Both the position numbers and the translations under genes were made by a program. Source: Saccharum officinarum (lineage: Eukaryota > Streptophyta > Magnoliopsida > Poales > Poaceae). From it: a stretch of DNA of 64,000 nucleotides. This document shows positions 12,556 to 24,976 of the stretch, one piece after another (position 1 is the first letter of the stretch; each line of letters starts with the position of its first letter). The stretch covers positions 55,294,456 through 55,358,455 of the forward strand of contig CM036223.1 in assembly GCA_020631735.1 (NCBI GenBank), given 5' to 3'. The notes under the pieces were generated by a model, which was given only the letters and a program-made list of their open reading frames with translations, had not been told where the DNA came from and ran no database searches.

Positions 12556-13706
12556 CTAATAAGGCTCCGAGAAGTCACGGTCATCGTCACTGTCGTCGCC
12601 GTCGTCGTCGTCGTCGGTCGAGTAGTCAACCAACCCTGGCGATGTAGGGACTGTCTTCTTACCACAAGGGTCATCGGACGGGCTAGCCTCCTCACTAGGA
12701 CCAGAGACGGGAGCACCATACAACTCGTTGTACTCGACAAAGGGATCCCGAAACTCACGGAGAGGACTCTCAAGAGGATTAATCTGTAGGTGCTGCTCAA
12801 TACGCCTTAGGCGACGATCATCCTTCTCAGCCTTGTAACAGAAGGCCTCCCAAAGCTTCTCCAAAGTATACTTGATGACACCGCCACCACGCCGACGACG
12901 CTCCGAGGAGGAGCGAGTAGGAGCAGTAGCAGTACCACCACGGTAAGCACCACGGGAGGAAGTACGAGTGGTCGGACCACGAGTGGGAGAAGGAACGGAA
13001 CCACCACCAATACCTCTGGGGCCCAAATGACGCACGGAGTAGGACTTATGCACAGTATTGTGATGGAATGAACGACCCACCACTTGCTCAATGATATACA
13101 TGAGATATGGAGCATAAGGTACAGACTTGTGGGGATCATTTGCAGCCTGCTCAATCTTGCGCCACATGAAGTCAGTGATGGAAAAACGATCACCACCAGT
13201 GCCAAAACGGCAAAGGACCTTAGGAGCATCAAGCATGAGATGAATAGAATCTCCAATCTTCGGGTCCAAGGTGAGGTGAATGAGATTGTTGAGGACATAA
13301 AAGTACGGCTTCAAATGAGTGGTAGTGAAATCAATAGTCGCACCAGGCTTGTAAACCTCAGCAGCCTCTAAGTCATCGTGAGAGACAGAATCTGGAAAAA
13401 TATCAAAAAGACTAGAAGCACCCCTGTCCTCAGCAGTAAACCCAAGAAGGCGTGAAAAAGTCCGATAATCACATCTGTAATGGACCCCTTGGGTAAGCTA
13501 ATGTAGTACAAGGTTCTGAGAATCAATCCACAGAGTTGCATAAAACTGACAGATAATCTCATCATTCCAATTATGCTGGAATGTCATAAGAGGAAGCAGA
13601 CGACAAGCATCAAGATCAGCAACCAAACGGTGAATGTCAGGATTGTTCAAATTATCAAGAGAGGCACGCTGCACCCACTTGTGCTGGAATATCGGCGGAG
13701 AAGAGC
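12556..13706 (-). pseudogene. Accessory frame of the outer element, C-terminal part (PF20167-like)
   Basis: Continues the frame from 24190 after the nested insertion. Motifs such as FYATLWID, an LH(stop)LTQG block where relatives usually have MHWMTEG, LNPKIGD-like LDPKIGD, and PYAPYLMYIIEQV match the 'putative plant transposon protein' domain (PF20167) found in many plant retroelement accessory ORFs. One in-frame TAG replaces the expected Trp, most simply a TGG-to-TAG transition. The C-terminal 100 residues are Arg/Thr/Ser-rich, then very acidic (Asp runs near 12600). Function is unknown. The domain call is from memory of the family. Confidence 0.65.
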
Positions 13707-13711
13707 CACGC

Positions 13712-15733
13712 TGAAAGCCCAAGTTTGGTTTTGGTAATTAATGACACCAAGTTGCTAATGCCATGTGTTAAGTGTTTTGAGTTAGGCATAAGTAACACAT
13801 GTGATGAAGGTGTATGTGGTAAGGAGTGGTGGCCACAAGATCACAAAGAGATGGTGCATGGACATAAAATGATGATCATGGTGGAGATGCACATGATGAT
13901 CAAGTGAAAGAGAAGGATCTAAGAGCGCAAGGCAAAGGTATAACTATAGGGTTTTCCTTTTGCCGGTCTAAGATAAGTAGAGAAGTGATTGACCGGATTT
14001 AGGATACATAGCCGACTATCAAGAGGGGCAATCACGGTTAGCTCGGGAATCAAGTGCCACTAGATCAATGTCTTGAGCATATGCATTAGGATCTAGTAAA
14101 GAGCTAACATAACGCCTTGGAAAATGATTGTGAAATGCTAACACACATGCACATGGTGGTGTACACTTGGTGGTGTTAGCACGTTTGAGAAGGCGGTGGA
14201 GTTTGAGCAGTAGAGAGGGGTTTGGGTTCCTCTCTCTCTCCCGCCGAGCTTGCGAGGCGGGATTCGGCGTTTTTTGGAGAAGTGAAATGCTTATTTTCTA
14301 CTGCATCGAAAGTCGGAAAAGAAACAGAGGCGAACGGAGGTCACAGAGATGACCGGACGCTGAACCGGACGCGGTCCTTGCATGACCGGACGCGTCCGGT
14401 CAGTGTTCAGCGTCTATGCGGTTTTCAGTTTGATGATCGGACGCGCAGCGCGTCCGGTCACTGATGACCAGACGCGTCCGGTCATCCAGGGAGCTTACTG
14501 GACTCTAATCGGACGCTGGCACTGTGGCGTCCAGTCAGTTCAACAGCGCGTCCGGTCAGTTCTCCTGAGCGAATCAGAGCGCGCGACCGGCGCGTCTGGT
14601 CCCTCACGTAACCGGAGCGTCCGATCAGGCGTCCAGAAGGGTAGAGCGAAGCGGAGTAATGATCGGACGCGCGGCGCGTCCGGTCATGTGCGATCGGACG
14701 CGTCCGGTCTCAACGGGAGCATACTGGAATGCGACCGGACGCGGGCACTGTCGCGTCCGGTCAATCGGTTCAGCGCGTCCGGTCACGACAACGGCTAGTT
14801 CTGACACGCATTGTTTCTTGCTGTCGTGTAGTGACCGGACGCGTCCGGTCACCCTGACCGGAGCGTCCGGTCAGTGCGTTTTTCGCTGCGTCGTCTATAA
14901 CGGCTAGCTGCGTACCCCTTCGTTATAAATAGACGTTGGCCGGGGTTTGAGGGCAACTCTTGCATATTTTGAGAACTAGAGACATACTTTGAGCTAGAGA
15001 ACAACCCCTCCACTCATCTCTTTGCATAGTTGCACATCTTGAGTGAGATTGAGTGAGATTCAAGTGCATTGCTTGAGAGTTGCATTCTAGAGGCACTTGA
15101 TCTTCGAGTTGCTGCGGATTTCTTGTTACTCTTCCGTGTTTCCCGACACGGTAGACGGCTTGGAGCAGCGGAGGTGATCGAGCTTGCAATTGGAGATTGT
15201 TGGAGCCTTCACCAAGTGTTGTAAGGGGTTCTTGATCCTTCCCCGCGGGAGTTCGTGAATTGGATACTCTAGTGAAGCTCGTGGCTTAGAGGATCCCCAT
15301 CTTGTGTGCGGTTGTGCGGCGCCCGCCGAGGGCTCGACTCTTGATAGTCGATTAGCTCGTGAACCGACAAGTGGGTGTATCGCCACAACGGGAAGTAGCT
15401 TACCGGGAAGCAAGTGAACCTCGGGATAAATTCTTGTGTCATTTTCTTCCCGAGAATTTCTCTTGTATGATTGATTGATTGGTATTTCTCTTCTCTTTAC
15501 AGCGGTATAATCACTCAAAGCTCTTCTGTTGTATTACTTCTTATTTCTAGCTTGTAGTTGTTGTTGTGTTTAGTGAATAGCCTTGTATTAGACTTGTGTA
15601 GGTGGCTTGCTTAATTAGTTAGAGCTAGTGCATTTGCTTTGCCACCTTTCGTACTAACTTGTGGTTAAGTAATTCTTGTAGAAGTTTTAATTAGGCTATT
15701 CACCCCCCCCCTCTAGCCTTTTTGGACCTTACA
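13712..15733 (+). repeat. Nested element 5' LTR (2022 bp)
   Basis: TG...CA bounded. The U3 contains an array of GACCGGACGCGTCCGGTC palindromes and half-sites (14350-14875), with perfect 18-bp copies at 14384-14401 and 14833-14850. TATAAATA lies at 14924-14931, just downstream of the array. Confidence 0.97.
14924..14931 (+). promoter_or_regulatory. TATA box of the nested 5' LTR
   Basis: TATAAATAG about 75 bp after the last perfect palindrome of the U3 array. It is the likely promoter for the nested element's transcript. Confidence 0.75.
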
Positions 15734-15735
15734 AG

Positions 15736-15747
15736 TGGTATCGGAGC
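15736..15747 (+). other. Primer binding site of the nested element
   Basis: TGGTATCGGAGC two bases after the 5' LTR, complementary to the initiator-methionine tRNA 3' end. It is identical to that of the outer element. Confidence 0.9.
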
Positions 15748-15793
15748 TGAGGCACCGTCTATTTGAGGCTTAACAACCTACGGTGAAAAAGAA

Positions 15794-17878
15794 ATGGCTC
15801 AATTAAGCTTGCACATCAACAACACCAAGAAGACACCTCACTTTGATGGCACAAATTATGCATATTGGAAGGTTAAGATGACCGCACACCTAAAGTCAAT
15901 CAATAGAGAAGTGTGGAAGGTCACCGAAACAAAATTTGAGGTTGCTAATCCGGAAGCACCTACACCGGTGGAAGAGAAGAAGCTCCAATGCAATGACATT
16001 GCCATTAGTACTCTTCATGAGGCATTAGATGACAAGACCTTTGAGCAAGTAAAGAACATTGAGATTGCTCATGATGCTTGGGCCAAGCTAGAAGAAACAT
16101 TTGAGGGCACCGAAGGCACAAAGACCGCCAAAGCATATATCTTGCAAGAAAAATTTTCAAGCTTCAAGATGCAAGATGATGAGAGTGTACCGGAGATGTT
16201 TCATAGGTTGCAAGTCATTGTCAATGAGCTCAAGGTACTTGGTGAGGAGGTCAAGGACAATCAATTCTCTATGAAGTTCTTGAGAAGTCTACCCAAGAGA
16301 TTTGATACATTGATCACCGTGCTAGTAAGGACTACATTGAAGGATTCAACTCCTCAATAAATATTTCAAGAAGTGATGACCGACGATTCATATAGAGAAG
16401 ATGATGAGAAGGATGAGTTGGTAAAGAAGAAGAAGAAGGAAAATGAGAAGAAGGATGATGAGAAGAAGAAGAGTGTGGCATTCAAAGCCACCACATCCAA
16501 GGGCAAATCCAAGATTGAATCATCAAGTGATGAAGACTCAAGCTCTTGTGATAGTGATGATATTGATGAGAAGATGGCTCTCTTTGTCAAACAATTTGAC
16601 AAATTCATGAAGAAGAAGGGCTTTCGTGCAAGAAGGAGGAAGAACTCTTATAAGAAGAATGAGCATACCATGAGATGCTTTAGATGCCATAGCAAAGACC
16701 ATCTCATTGCAAAGTGTCCTTATGATGGTGATGATGAAGATGCTATCAAGAAGGAGAGAAAGAAGCAAAAGAAGAAGCAAGAGAAGAAGGAGAGCTCTTA
16801 TAAGAAGAAGAATGATTCTCATATTGCTACATGGGATAGTGATGACTCCTCAAGTGATGATGAGGATGAAAACAAGAGTAAGAAGAAGGGACATGCTAGC
16901 ATTGCCATCCAAGAGAAGGTCTCCCTCTTTGACACTCCATCGTGCTTCATGGCTAAAGCCGCTAAGGTATCATCCGATGATAAGAGTGATCATGATAATG
17001 ATAGTGATAGTGATAGTGATAGTGATGAAGAAGAATTCACTAAAGATGAACTAATCATTATGCTAGAAGATTGCACTCAACATTATAAAGAATCTAGGAA
17101 GGAGTGCAAGGGCTTGCTTAAGGAAAAGAAAAACCTTATGCAAGAACTTGATGAGCTTAGAGTGTCTTATGAGAATCTAAAGGTAGACCATAAGAAGCTT
17201 CAAAAGTCTCACACCAAGCTTGAAGAAGCCCATTCCTCTCTAGTTGAAAAATGTGAAAACATGCCAACTAATGTTGAGAAAGCTAAAACTTGCAACATAG
17301 GCATATCATGTGATATAATTGATGAATCCTTTCATAAGCCTATTATTGTTGCTCCCACTAACTCTTCATGTAGTGCATCTACATCATCCTCATCTAGTAG
17401 TGATGGTTTCACTTGTGACTCCACACTTATAGTTGAGAATGAAAATCTCAAGAAGAAGGTAAAAGAGCTCAATCACACATTAGCTAAGGCTTATGGCGGT
17501 GAGGACCGCTTGCTTATGTGCTTGGGTAGCCAAAAAGCTTCTCTCTACAAAGAGGGATTAGGCTATAACCCCAAGAAAGGCAAGGCCGCTTTTGCTCCTC
17601 ACAAGACTCGTTTTGTGAAGAACAATGGTAGCTATTGCAAAAGTTGCAAGCAAGTTGGTCACATAGAGCAACATTGCATGAACAAGAAATCCAATGCAAA
17701 TGTATCCTCAATCAAGTTTAATTTTTTCTATATGCTTACCAAGGGTACAAATGGTGTTCATGCTAAGTTCATTGGTGCACCATGGATGGGCTCAAAGAAG
17801 AAAGCCATTTGGGTACCAAAGAGCTTAGTCTCTAACCTTGGAGGACCCAAACAAGTTTGGGTACCTAAAAGGAATTGA
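15794..17878 (+). pseudogene. Nested element gag (one internal stop)
   Basis: Begins MAQLSLHIN with a copia gag core (residues 1-188), then an in-frame TAA at 16358-16360 where CAA is the likely ancestor. The same frame continues 16373-17878 (501 codons). This part has long Lys/Glu/Asp/Ser tracts, a zinc knuckle CFRCHSKDHLIAKC (near 16675), a coiled-coil-like segment (about 17040-17280) and a second CX2CX4HX4C knuckle, CKSCKQVGHIEQHC (near 17636). Two knuckles and a long charged insert fit Sirevirus gag. It ends at TGA 17876 close to a change of frame into pol. Confidence 0.9.
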
Positions 17879-17921
17879 TCTTGTCTTGTAGGTCAATTAC
17901 AAAGCCGAAGGAAGGCATTAG

Positions 17922-20900
17922 GTGCTTGATAGTGGGTGCACTCAACATATGACCGGAGACTCTTGTATGTTCAATTCAATTGATACAAGTCAAAATGGTG
18001 GTTTTGATGCTATCACCTTCGGCAACAACAAGAAAGGCAAGGTCAAAGGGCTTGGTAAAATTGCTATCACAAATGACATGAGCATATCTAATGTGTTGCT
18101 AGTTGAGAGCTTGGATTTCAATCTTTTATCGGTGGCACAACTTTGTGATCTTGGTTTCAAGTGCATATTTGGTAGTGATGATGTTGAAGTCATAAGTGTT
18201 GATGGATCAAACTTGATATTCAAAGGATTTAGACATGATAGCTTATACTTGGTTGACTTCAATGATAGTGAGACACAATTGACATCATGCTTGCTTAGTA
18301 AATCTAGTATGGGTTGGTTGTGGCATAGAAGGCTTGGTCATGTTGGAATGAAACAATTGAACAAACTTTTGAGGCATGACTTAGTTAGAGGATTGAAAGA
18401 TGTCACTTTTGAAAAGGATAAACTATGTAGTGCTTGTCAAGCCGGCAAACAAGTTAGAAATTCACATCCTAGTAAAAGTGAAATGAGCACATCAAAAGCA
18501 TTTGAGCTATTGCACATGGACTAGTTTGGGCCAACAACATACACTAGCATTGGTGGCAACAAGTATGATTTTGTGATTGTGGATGACTACACTAGATACA
18601 CTTGGGTGCTCTTTCTCTATGACAAGAGTGATGTTTATGATCTATTCAAGTCTTTTGTCAAGAGGGTGCAAAATGAGTTTGAGACTACCATCAAGAAGAT
18701 TAGAAGTGACAATGGTAGTGAGTTCAAGAACACAAGAATTGAAGATTTGTGTGATGATTATGGTATTGGGCATCAATTCTCACCAACATACACTCCTCAA
18801 TCCAATGGTGTAGTTGAAAGGAAAAATAGAACCTTGATTGATATGGCTAGATCAATGCTTAGTGAATACAATGTGAGTAATTCATTTTGGAGTAAAGCTA
18901 TCAATACGGCTTGCTATTGTAGTAACCGTCTCTATTGCCATAGGAAGCTTGGAAAGACACCATATGAACTATTGAATGGAAGAAAGCCCAACATTGCATA
19001 CTTTAGAGTGTTTGGTTGCAAATGCTATATTCTCAAGAAAGGCACTAGATTGAGCAAGTTTGAAAAGAAATGTGATGAAGGGTTCTTACTTGGTTATTCT
19101 ACCACAAGCAAATCATATAGAGTTTGGAATCTCACAAATGGCACCTTGGAAGAAGTTCATGATGTTGAGTTTGATGAAACCCAAGGATCTCAAAATGAAG
19201 CTCAAAACCTTGATGATGTGAGAGGAGATCAATTATCAAATGCAATGAAGAACATGGACATTGGTGATATAAGGCCGATGCAAGTTGATGATGATGATAT
19301 TCATGTGATCAACCAAAGTGTGCAAATTAATACAAATCAAGCAAGCTCTAGTGGTTCTCATGATGAAGTGCAAGTTCAAGGTCAAACAAGTGAAAGCAAT
19401 CAACTCCCAATACTCCAACCTACTAGCATTGCAAGAGATCATCCGTTGGACTAAATCATTGGTGGAATTCAAAGTGGTGTTCAAACTAGATCAAGATTAG
19501 CATCCTTTTGTGAGCATTACTCATTTGTCTCATTAGAAGAACCAAAGAAGATAGAAGATGCATTGAAAGATTCCGAGTGGGTAAATGCCATGCATGAAGA
19601 ACTAAACAACTTTGCTAGAAATCAAGTTTGGGAACTTGTTGAAAGGCCAAAGAAATACAATGTGATTGGTACTAAGTGGGTCTTTAGAAACAAGCAAGAT
19701 CAAGATGGCATGGTTGTGAGAAACAAAGCAAGATTAGTAGCACAAGGATACACTCAAGTTGAGGGTCTTGACTTTGGAGAGACATATGCACCGGTTGCAA
19801 GATTGGAGGCAATTAGAATCTTATTAGCATATGCTTGTGCACACAATATCAAGCTCTATCAAATGGATGTCAAGAGTGCATTTCTCAATGGCTACATCAA
19901 TGAAGAAGTTTATGTTGAGCAACCTCCCGGTTTTGAAGATGACAAGAAGCCCGACCATATTTACAAGCTAAAGAAGGCATTGTATGGTTTAAAGCAAGCA
20001 CCTAGAGCATGGTATGAGAGGTTAAGGGACTTTCTCCTCTCTAAAGGGTTCAAGATGGGAAAGGTTGACACCACTCTCTTCACCAAGAAGCTTGGAAATG
20101 ACTTGTTTGTGTTGCAAATCTATGTGGATGACATTATCTTTGGATCAACTAACCAAGACTTTTGTGAAGAGTTTGGAAATATGATGGCTAATGAGTTTGA
20201 GATGTCTATGATTAGAGAGCTTAGTTACTTCCTTGGACTTCAAATCAAGCAAATGAAGAATGACACTTTTGTAAGTCAAGGCAAGTACATTAAGGACATG
20301 ATCAATAAGTTTGGATTGCAAGATGCTAAGCAAATGAGCACACCAATGGGCACTAATGATCAATTGGGTATTGATGATAGTGGAAACATGGTAGATCAAA
20401 AGCAATACCGGTCCATGATTGTAAGTTTGCTCTATGTCACCGCTTCTAGGCCGGATGTGATGTTTAGTGTGTGCAAGTGTGCAAGATATCAAGCTTCACC
20501 TAGAGAAAGTCACTTGAAAGCAACCAAGAGAATATTGAGATATCTCAAGGGCACTCATGATGTTGGATTATGGTATCCCAAGGGGTCTAACTTTGAGTTG
20601 ATTGGATATTCGGATTCCGACTATGGTGGTTGCAAGATTGATAGAATGAGCACAAGTGGCACTTGTCAATTGCTTGGAAGGTCTCTTGTTTCATGGTCAT
20701 CAAAGAAACAAAATAGTGTTGCACTATCTACCGCCGAGGCCGAATACATTAGTGCCGGTAGTTGTTGTGCACAATTGCTTTGGATGAAAGCCACCTTGAA
20801 TGACTTTAGAATTAAATTCAAGAATGTGCCTTTGTTTTGTGATAATGAGAGTACTATAAAGATGACACAAAATCCGGTTCAACATTCAAGAACAAAGCAC

Positions 20901-21074
20901 ATTGACATAAGGCACCACTTCATAAGAGACCATCAACAAAAGGGTGATATTAGCATTGAGAGCATTGGCACCGAAGATCAACTAGCCGATATCTTTACAA
21001 AGCCACTTGATGAAAAGAGATTTTATAAGTTGAAGAATGAATTGAACATACTTGACTTCTCCAACTTGAAATGA
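17922..21074 (+). pseudogene. Nested element pol (protease, integrase, RT, RNase H) with stops
   Basis: All pol parts lie in one frame, shifted relative to gag. Protease LDSGCTQHMTG follows a TAG at 17919-17921 that replaces the expected Trp. A second TAG interrupts at 18522-18524 in the MD-x-FGP block. Integrase DDYTRYTWV, SDNGSEF and PQSNGVVERK follow. A TAA sits at 19452-19454. The RT/RNase H part (19563-21074) is open, with [23 protein letters not shown] and FTKPLDE. The enzyme chain cannot be made as one polyprotein. Confidence 0.95.
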
Positions 21075-22171
21075 GTGCACCCCCTACATTCTTATATGAC
21101 ATGCCTCTCCTCCAACATAGCAAGGTAAAGTTGTTTGGCATATCATTCATACTTTGCTAAGGACATGGTTAGAACATATAGACATATTTGCATGACAAAT
21201 AAGCTCATTCATGAAAATCAAATGATTTTGATGTATATATGGTACCACTATTGCTTCTATGTTTGATTGGTCTAGTGGTAGCATATGACATGTTTGTGGG
21301 CTTGCAAACCTAGTGTTGAATCTAGAAAATAAGCTCATGATGTGTAATTCAACATGGTCAAGATAACCCTTATACTTTATGAGGTGTGAAAAAGCTTGTC
21401 CTTGGATCAAACCGAATTACATATTCTAGGCAAGTAATCTAGATTGAATCATAATTTGGACTCCCTCATATTGATTGACTTATCTCTCACTAAAATTACC
21501 TATTCTAGGCACCTTTTTGGTGATTGTTGACAAAGGGGGAGAGAAAAGTCACAAAGATATTGCAAAGAGGAAATAAAATATAATAAGAGGGAGAGAAAAG
21601 TCACAGGGGAGAGAAAAGTCACAAAGATAAAAAGAAAGGTCACAAAGAGAGAAATTAAATTTGAGCACATAAGTAGGGGGAGCAAGCTCATGGATTATTT
21701 GTTGCATTTGTATGTGCATTAACATGATGAAATGTTGCATTGCAAAGCTTAAATTCATATTCATGATTGTTTGGTGTTTGCTAGAAATAGAACTTGAATG
21801 ATGATTTGTTGAGAGTAGCTTTACAAGCGGTATCTAGACACCTTGGCTTATAATGTTGATCTCACGGGATACTTTAGTGTTTGTGATCTTTACAAGTGAT
21901 GTATTACAAATGGTGTCTAGCTACGTCGATGCTAAGGATGGTATATAAAGGCAACTCCGATTGGTATCACGCTTCAAAGGTCCATTCTATATACCTTAGC
22001 ATCAATTTGATAGTAGTAACTCTCTCAAATTTCAAATCCATACATATGTGCATAATTGAACCAAACTCATGGAAGCACATATGTAGGGGGAGCTAATACT
22101 ATTGAAATTAAAAATTGTTTTCATTTCATATCTTTGTGATGGTTGTCATCAATTACCAAAAAGGGGGAGAT
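21075..22171 (+). other. Nested element 3' non-coding region with repeated polypurine tracts
   Basis: No gene. GGGGGAG-type purine tracts occur near 21535, 21676 and 22086, and the final AAAAAGGGGGAGAT (22158-22171) abuts the 3' LTR and is the likely priming tract. Between 21536 and 21650 the phrase gagagaaaagtcac recurs as a short tandem repeat. Confidence 0.8.
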
Positions 22172-24189
22172 TGAAAGCCCAAGTTTGGTTTTGGTAATTA
22201 ATGACACCAAGTTGCTAATGCCATGTGTTAAGTGTTTTGAGTTAGGCATAAGCAACACATGTGATGAAGGTGTATGTGGCAAGGAGTGGTGGCCACAAGA
22301 TCACAAAGAGATGGTGCATGGACATAAAATGATGATCATGGTGGAGATGCACATGATGATCAAGTGAAAGAGAAGGATCTAAGAGCGCAAGGCAAAGGTA
22401 TAACTATAGGGTTTTCCTTTTGCCGGTCTAAGATGAGTAGAGAAGTGATTGACCGGATTTAGGATACATAGCCGACTATCAAGAGGGGCAATCACGGTTA
22501 GCTCAGGAATCAAGTGCCACTAGATCAATGTCTTGAGCATATGCATTAGGATCTAGTAAAGAGCTAACATAACGCCTTGGAAAATGATTGTGAAATGCTA
22601 ACACACATGCACATGGTGGTGTACACTTGGTGGTGTTAGCACGTTTGAGAAGGCGGTGCAGTTTGAGCAGTAGAGAGGGGTTTGGGTTCCTCTCTCCCTC
22701 CCGCCGAGCTTGCGAGGCGGGATTCGGCGTTTTTTGGAGAAGTGAAATGCTTATTTTCTACTGCGCCGAAAGTCGGAAAAGAAACAGAGGCGAACGGAGG
22801 TCATAGAGATGACCGGACGCTGAACCGGACGCGGTCCTTGCATGACCGGACGCGTCCGGTCAGTGTTCAGCGTCTGTGCGGTTTTTAGTTTGATGATCGG
22901 ACGCGCAGCACGTCCGGTCACTGATGACCGGACGCGTCCGGTCATTCAGGGAGCTTACTGGACTCTAATCGGACGCTGGCACTGTGGCGTCCGGTCAGTT
23001 CAACAGCGCGTCCGGTCAGTTCTCCTGAGCGAATCAGAGCGCGCGACCGGCGCGTCCGGTCCCTCACGTAACCGGAGCGTCCGGTCAGGCGTCCAGAAGG
23101 GTAGAGCGAAGCGGAGTAACGATCGAACGCGCGGCGTGTCCGGTCACGTGCGATCGGACGCGTCCGGTCTCAACGGGAGCATACTGGAATGCGACCGGAC
23201 GCGGGCACTGTCGCGTCTGGTCAATCGGTTCAGCGTGTCCGGTCACGGCAACGGCTAGTTCTGACACGCACTGTTTCTTGCTGTCGTGTAGTGACCGGAC
23301 GCGTCCGGTCACCCTGACCGGAGCGTCCGGTCAGTGCGTTTTTCGCTGCGTCGTCTATAACGGCTTGCTACGTACCCCTTCGTTATAAATAGACGTTGGC
23401 CGGGGTTTGAGGGCAACTCTTGCACATTTTGAGAACTAGAGACATACTTTGAGCTAGAGAACAACCCCTCCACTCATCTCTTTGCATAGTTGCACATCTT
23501 GAGTGAGATTGAGTGAGATTCAAGTGCATTGCTTGAGAGTTGCATTCTAGAGGCACTTGATCTTCGAGTTGCTGCGGATTTCTTGTTACTCTTCCGTGTT
23601 TCCCGACACGGTAGACGGCTTGGAGCAGCGGAGGTGATCGAGCTCGCAATTGGAGATTGTTGGAGCCTTCACCAAGTGTTGTAAGGGGTTCTTGATCCTT
23701 CCCCGCGGGAGTTCGCGAATTGGATACTCTAGTGAAGCTCGTGGCTTGGAGGATCCCCATCTTGTGTGCGGTTGTGCGGCGCCCGCCGAGGGCTCGACTC
23801 TTGATAGTCGATTAGCTCGTGAACCGACAAGTGGGTGTATCGCCACAACGGGGAGTAGCTTGCCGGGAAGCAAGTGAACCTCGGGATAAATTCTTGTGTC
23901 ATTCTCTTCCCGAGGATTTCTCTTGTATGATTGATTGATTGGTATTTTTCTTCTCTTCACAGCGGTATAATCACTTGAAGCTCTTCTCTTGTATTACTTC
24001 TTATTTCTAGCTTGTAGTTGTTGTTGTGTTTAGTGAATAGCCTTGTATTAGACTTGTGTAGGTGGCTTGCTTAATTAGTTAGAGCTAGTGCATTTGCTTT
24101 GCCACCTTTCGTACTAACTTGTGGTTAAGTAATTCTTGTAGAAGTTTTAATTAGGCTATTCACCCCCTCTAGCCTTTTTGGACCTTACA
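22172..24189 (+). repeat. Nested element 3' LTR (2018 bp)
   Basis: Aligned base by base with 13712-15733 except for a 9C/5C run near the end. Perfect palindromes are at 22844-22861, 22926-22943 and 23293-23310. TATAAATA is at 23384-23391. Confidence 0.97.
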
Positions 24190-24751
24190 CACGCTGCCCA
24201 CTCTTGAAAAGAACCTTGTAATAATAATCCGAATGCATGCGGCTCCAAAAACAAACATCCACACTAGGATTGCGGATAAACTGATAGGGATTCTCACTGC
24301 GCTGCACCCTTAAATCACCCGCTCTCTTAGAATAATCAACAGGAAGAGAGGGTTGATAACCACCTTGATTTTGAGGACCGGACATACGAGGATTTGCATT
24401 TTGATGAAATAAAAGCATCCGGTTGGCAGTGGCAAGACCAATTTGAATGGGGGATTGAGCCACAATGTTAGGGTCAATAGAGCGACCCTCAATTTGCATA
24501 GCGGCAAGCTGTGGATTCTCACCTGCCGGACGCTGACCTTGCACTTGCTCGCTATGACGACGCGGAGGATTGGGGCGTCCCATACTCGAGAGAGGAGCAG
24601 GCACACCCTAGGGCTCAACATCATCTTCATCTCCAATGTCGCCATCACCTCCACGGGGACGAGCGACAGTCCTTCCACGGACAGGCCGGGAAGCACTACC
24701 ACCATCACCTCCACTAGGACGAGCGGCCCTCTTGGGGTTCTTTCTTTGCAT
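24190..24751 (-). pseudogene. Accessory frame of the outer element, N-terminal part
   Basis: Starts with ATG at 24751 on the minus strand, the same strand as gag-pol. The first 47 codons are rich in Arg, Gly and Pro and end in an in-frame TAG (24610-24608). The frame then continues about 139 codons, Gln/Pro-rich, to the nested element at 24189. The reading frame resumes in phase at 13706. No catalytic domain is seen in this part. The stop may be a decay mutation or may mean translation starts further in. Confidence 0.7.
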
Positions 24752-24976
24752 GCTTGAAGATGAAAGAAGATCGAATCACAGCAAAGGAAGAAGTTTGGGC
24801 AACTCCAAAGCACCTCCACACGATCCCCATGACAAGGGGAAACTTCTCCTCAAAGATCGGTAAGAGTGGTGGAGGGAGGAGGGAGATCGAGTGGGGGGTT
24901 GGAAGGGGCGGCGCCGTCGGTGGTGGTAGGGTGCGGGCACGGGGAAGAAGAATGAGAGAAGAAAGGTCACAACCCC

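Larger units (their letters stand above)
13712..24189 (+). mobile_element. Nested copia LTR retrotransposon (Sirevirus type), 10.5 kb
   Basis: Inserted in the accessory frame of the outer element, in the opposite orientation. TG...CA ends and a 5-bp target duplication CACGC at 13707-13711 and 24190-24194. LTRs 13712-15733 and 22172-24189, primer binding site 15736-15747, gag 15794-17878, pol 17922-21074, and a polypurine tract next to the 3' LTR. LTRs differ by about 40 substitutions (37 transitions) plus a 4-bp C-run difference, about 2%. Four in-frame stops make it non-autonomous. Confidence 0.97.

Noticed and set aside
12807..13298. 163-codon minus-strand open frame
   Set aside because: It overlaps the accessory frame in another phase. 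Its Leu/Val-rich product comes from reading the Arg/Ser/Thr codons out of frame.
14222..14907. Arg/Thr-rich frames in the nested LTR
   Set aside because: They are translations of the U3 palindrome array. The equivalents at 22682-23312 show the same.
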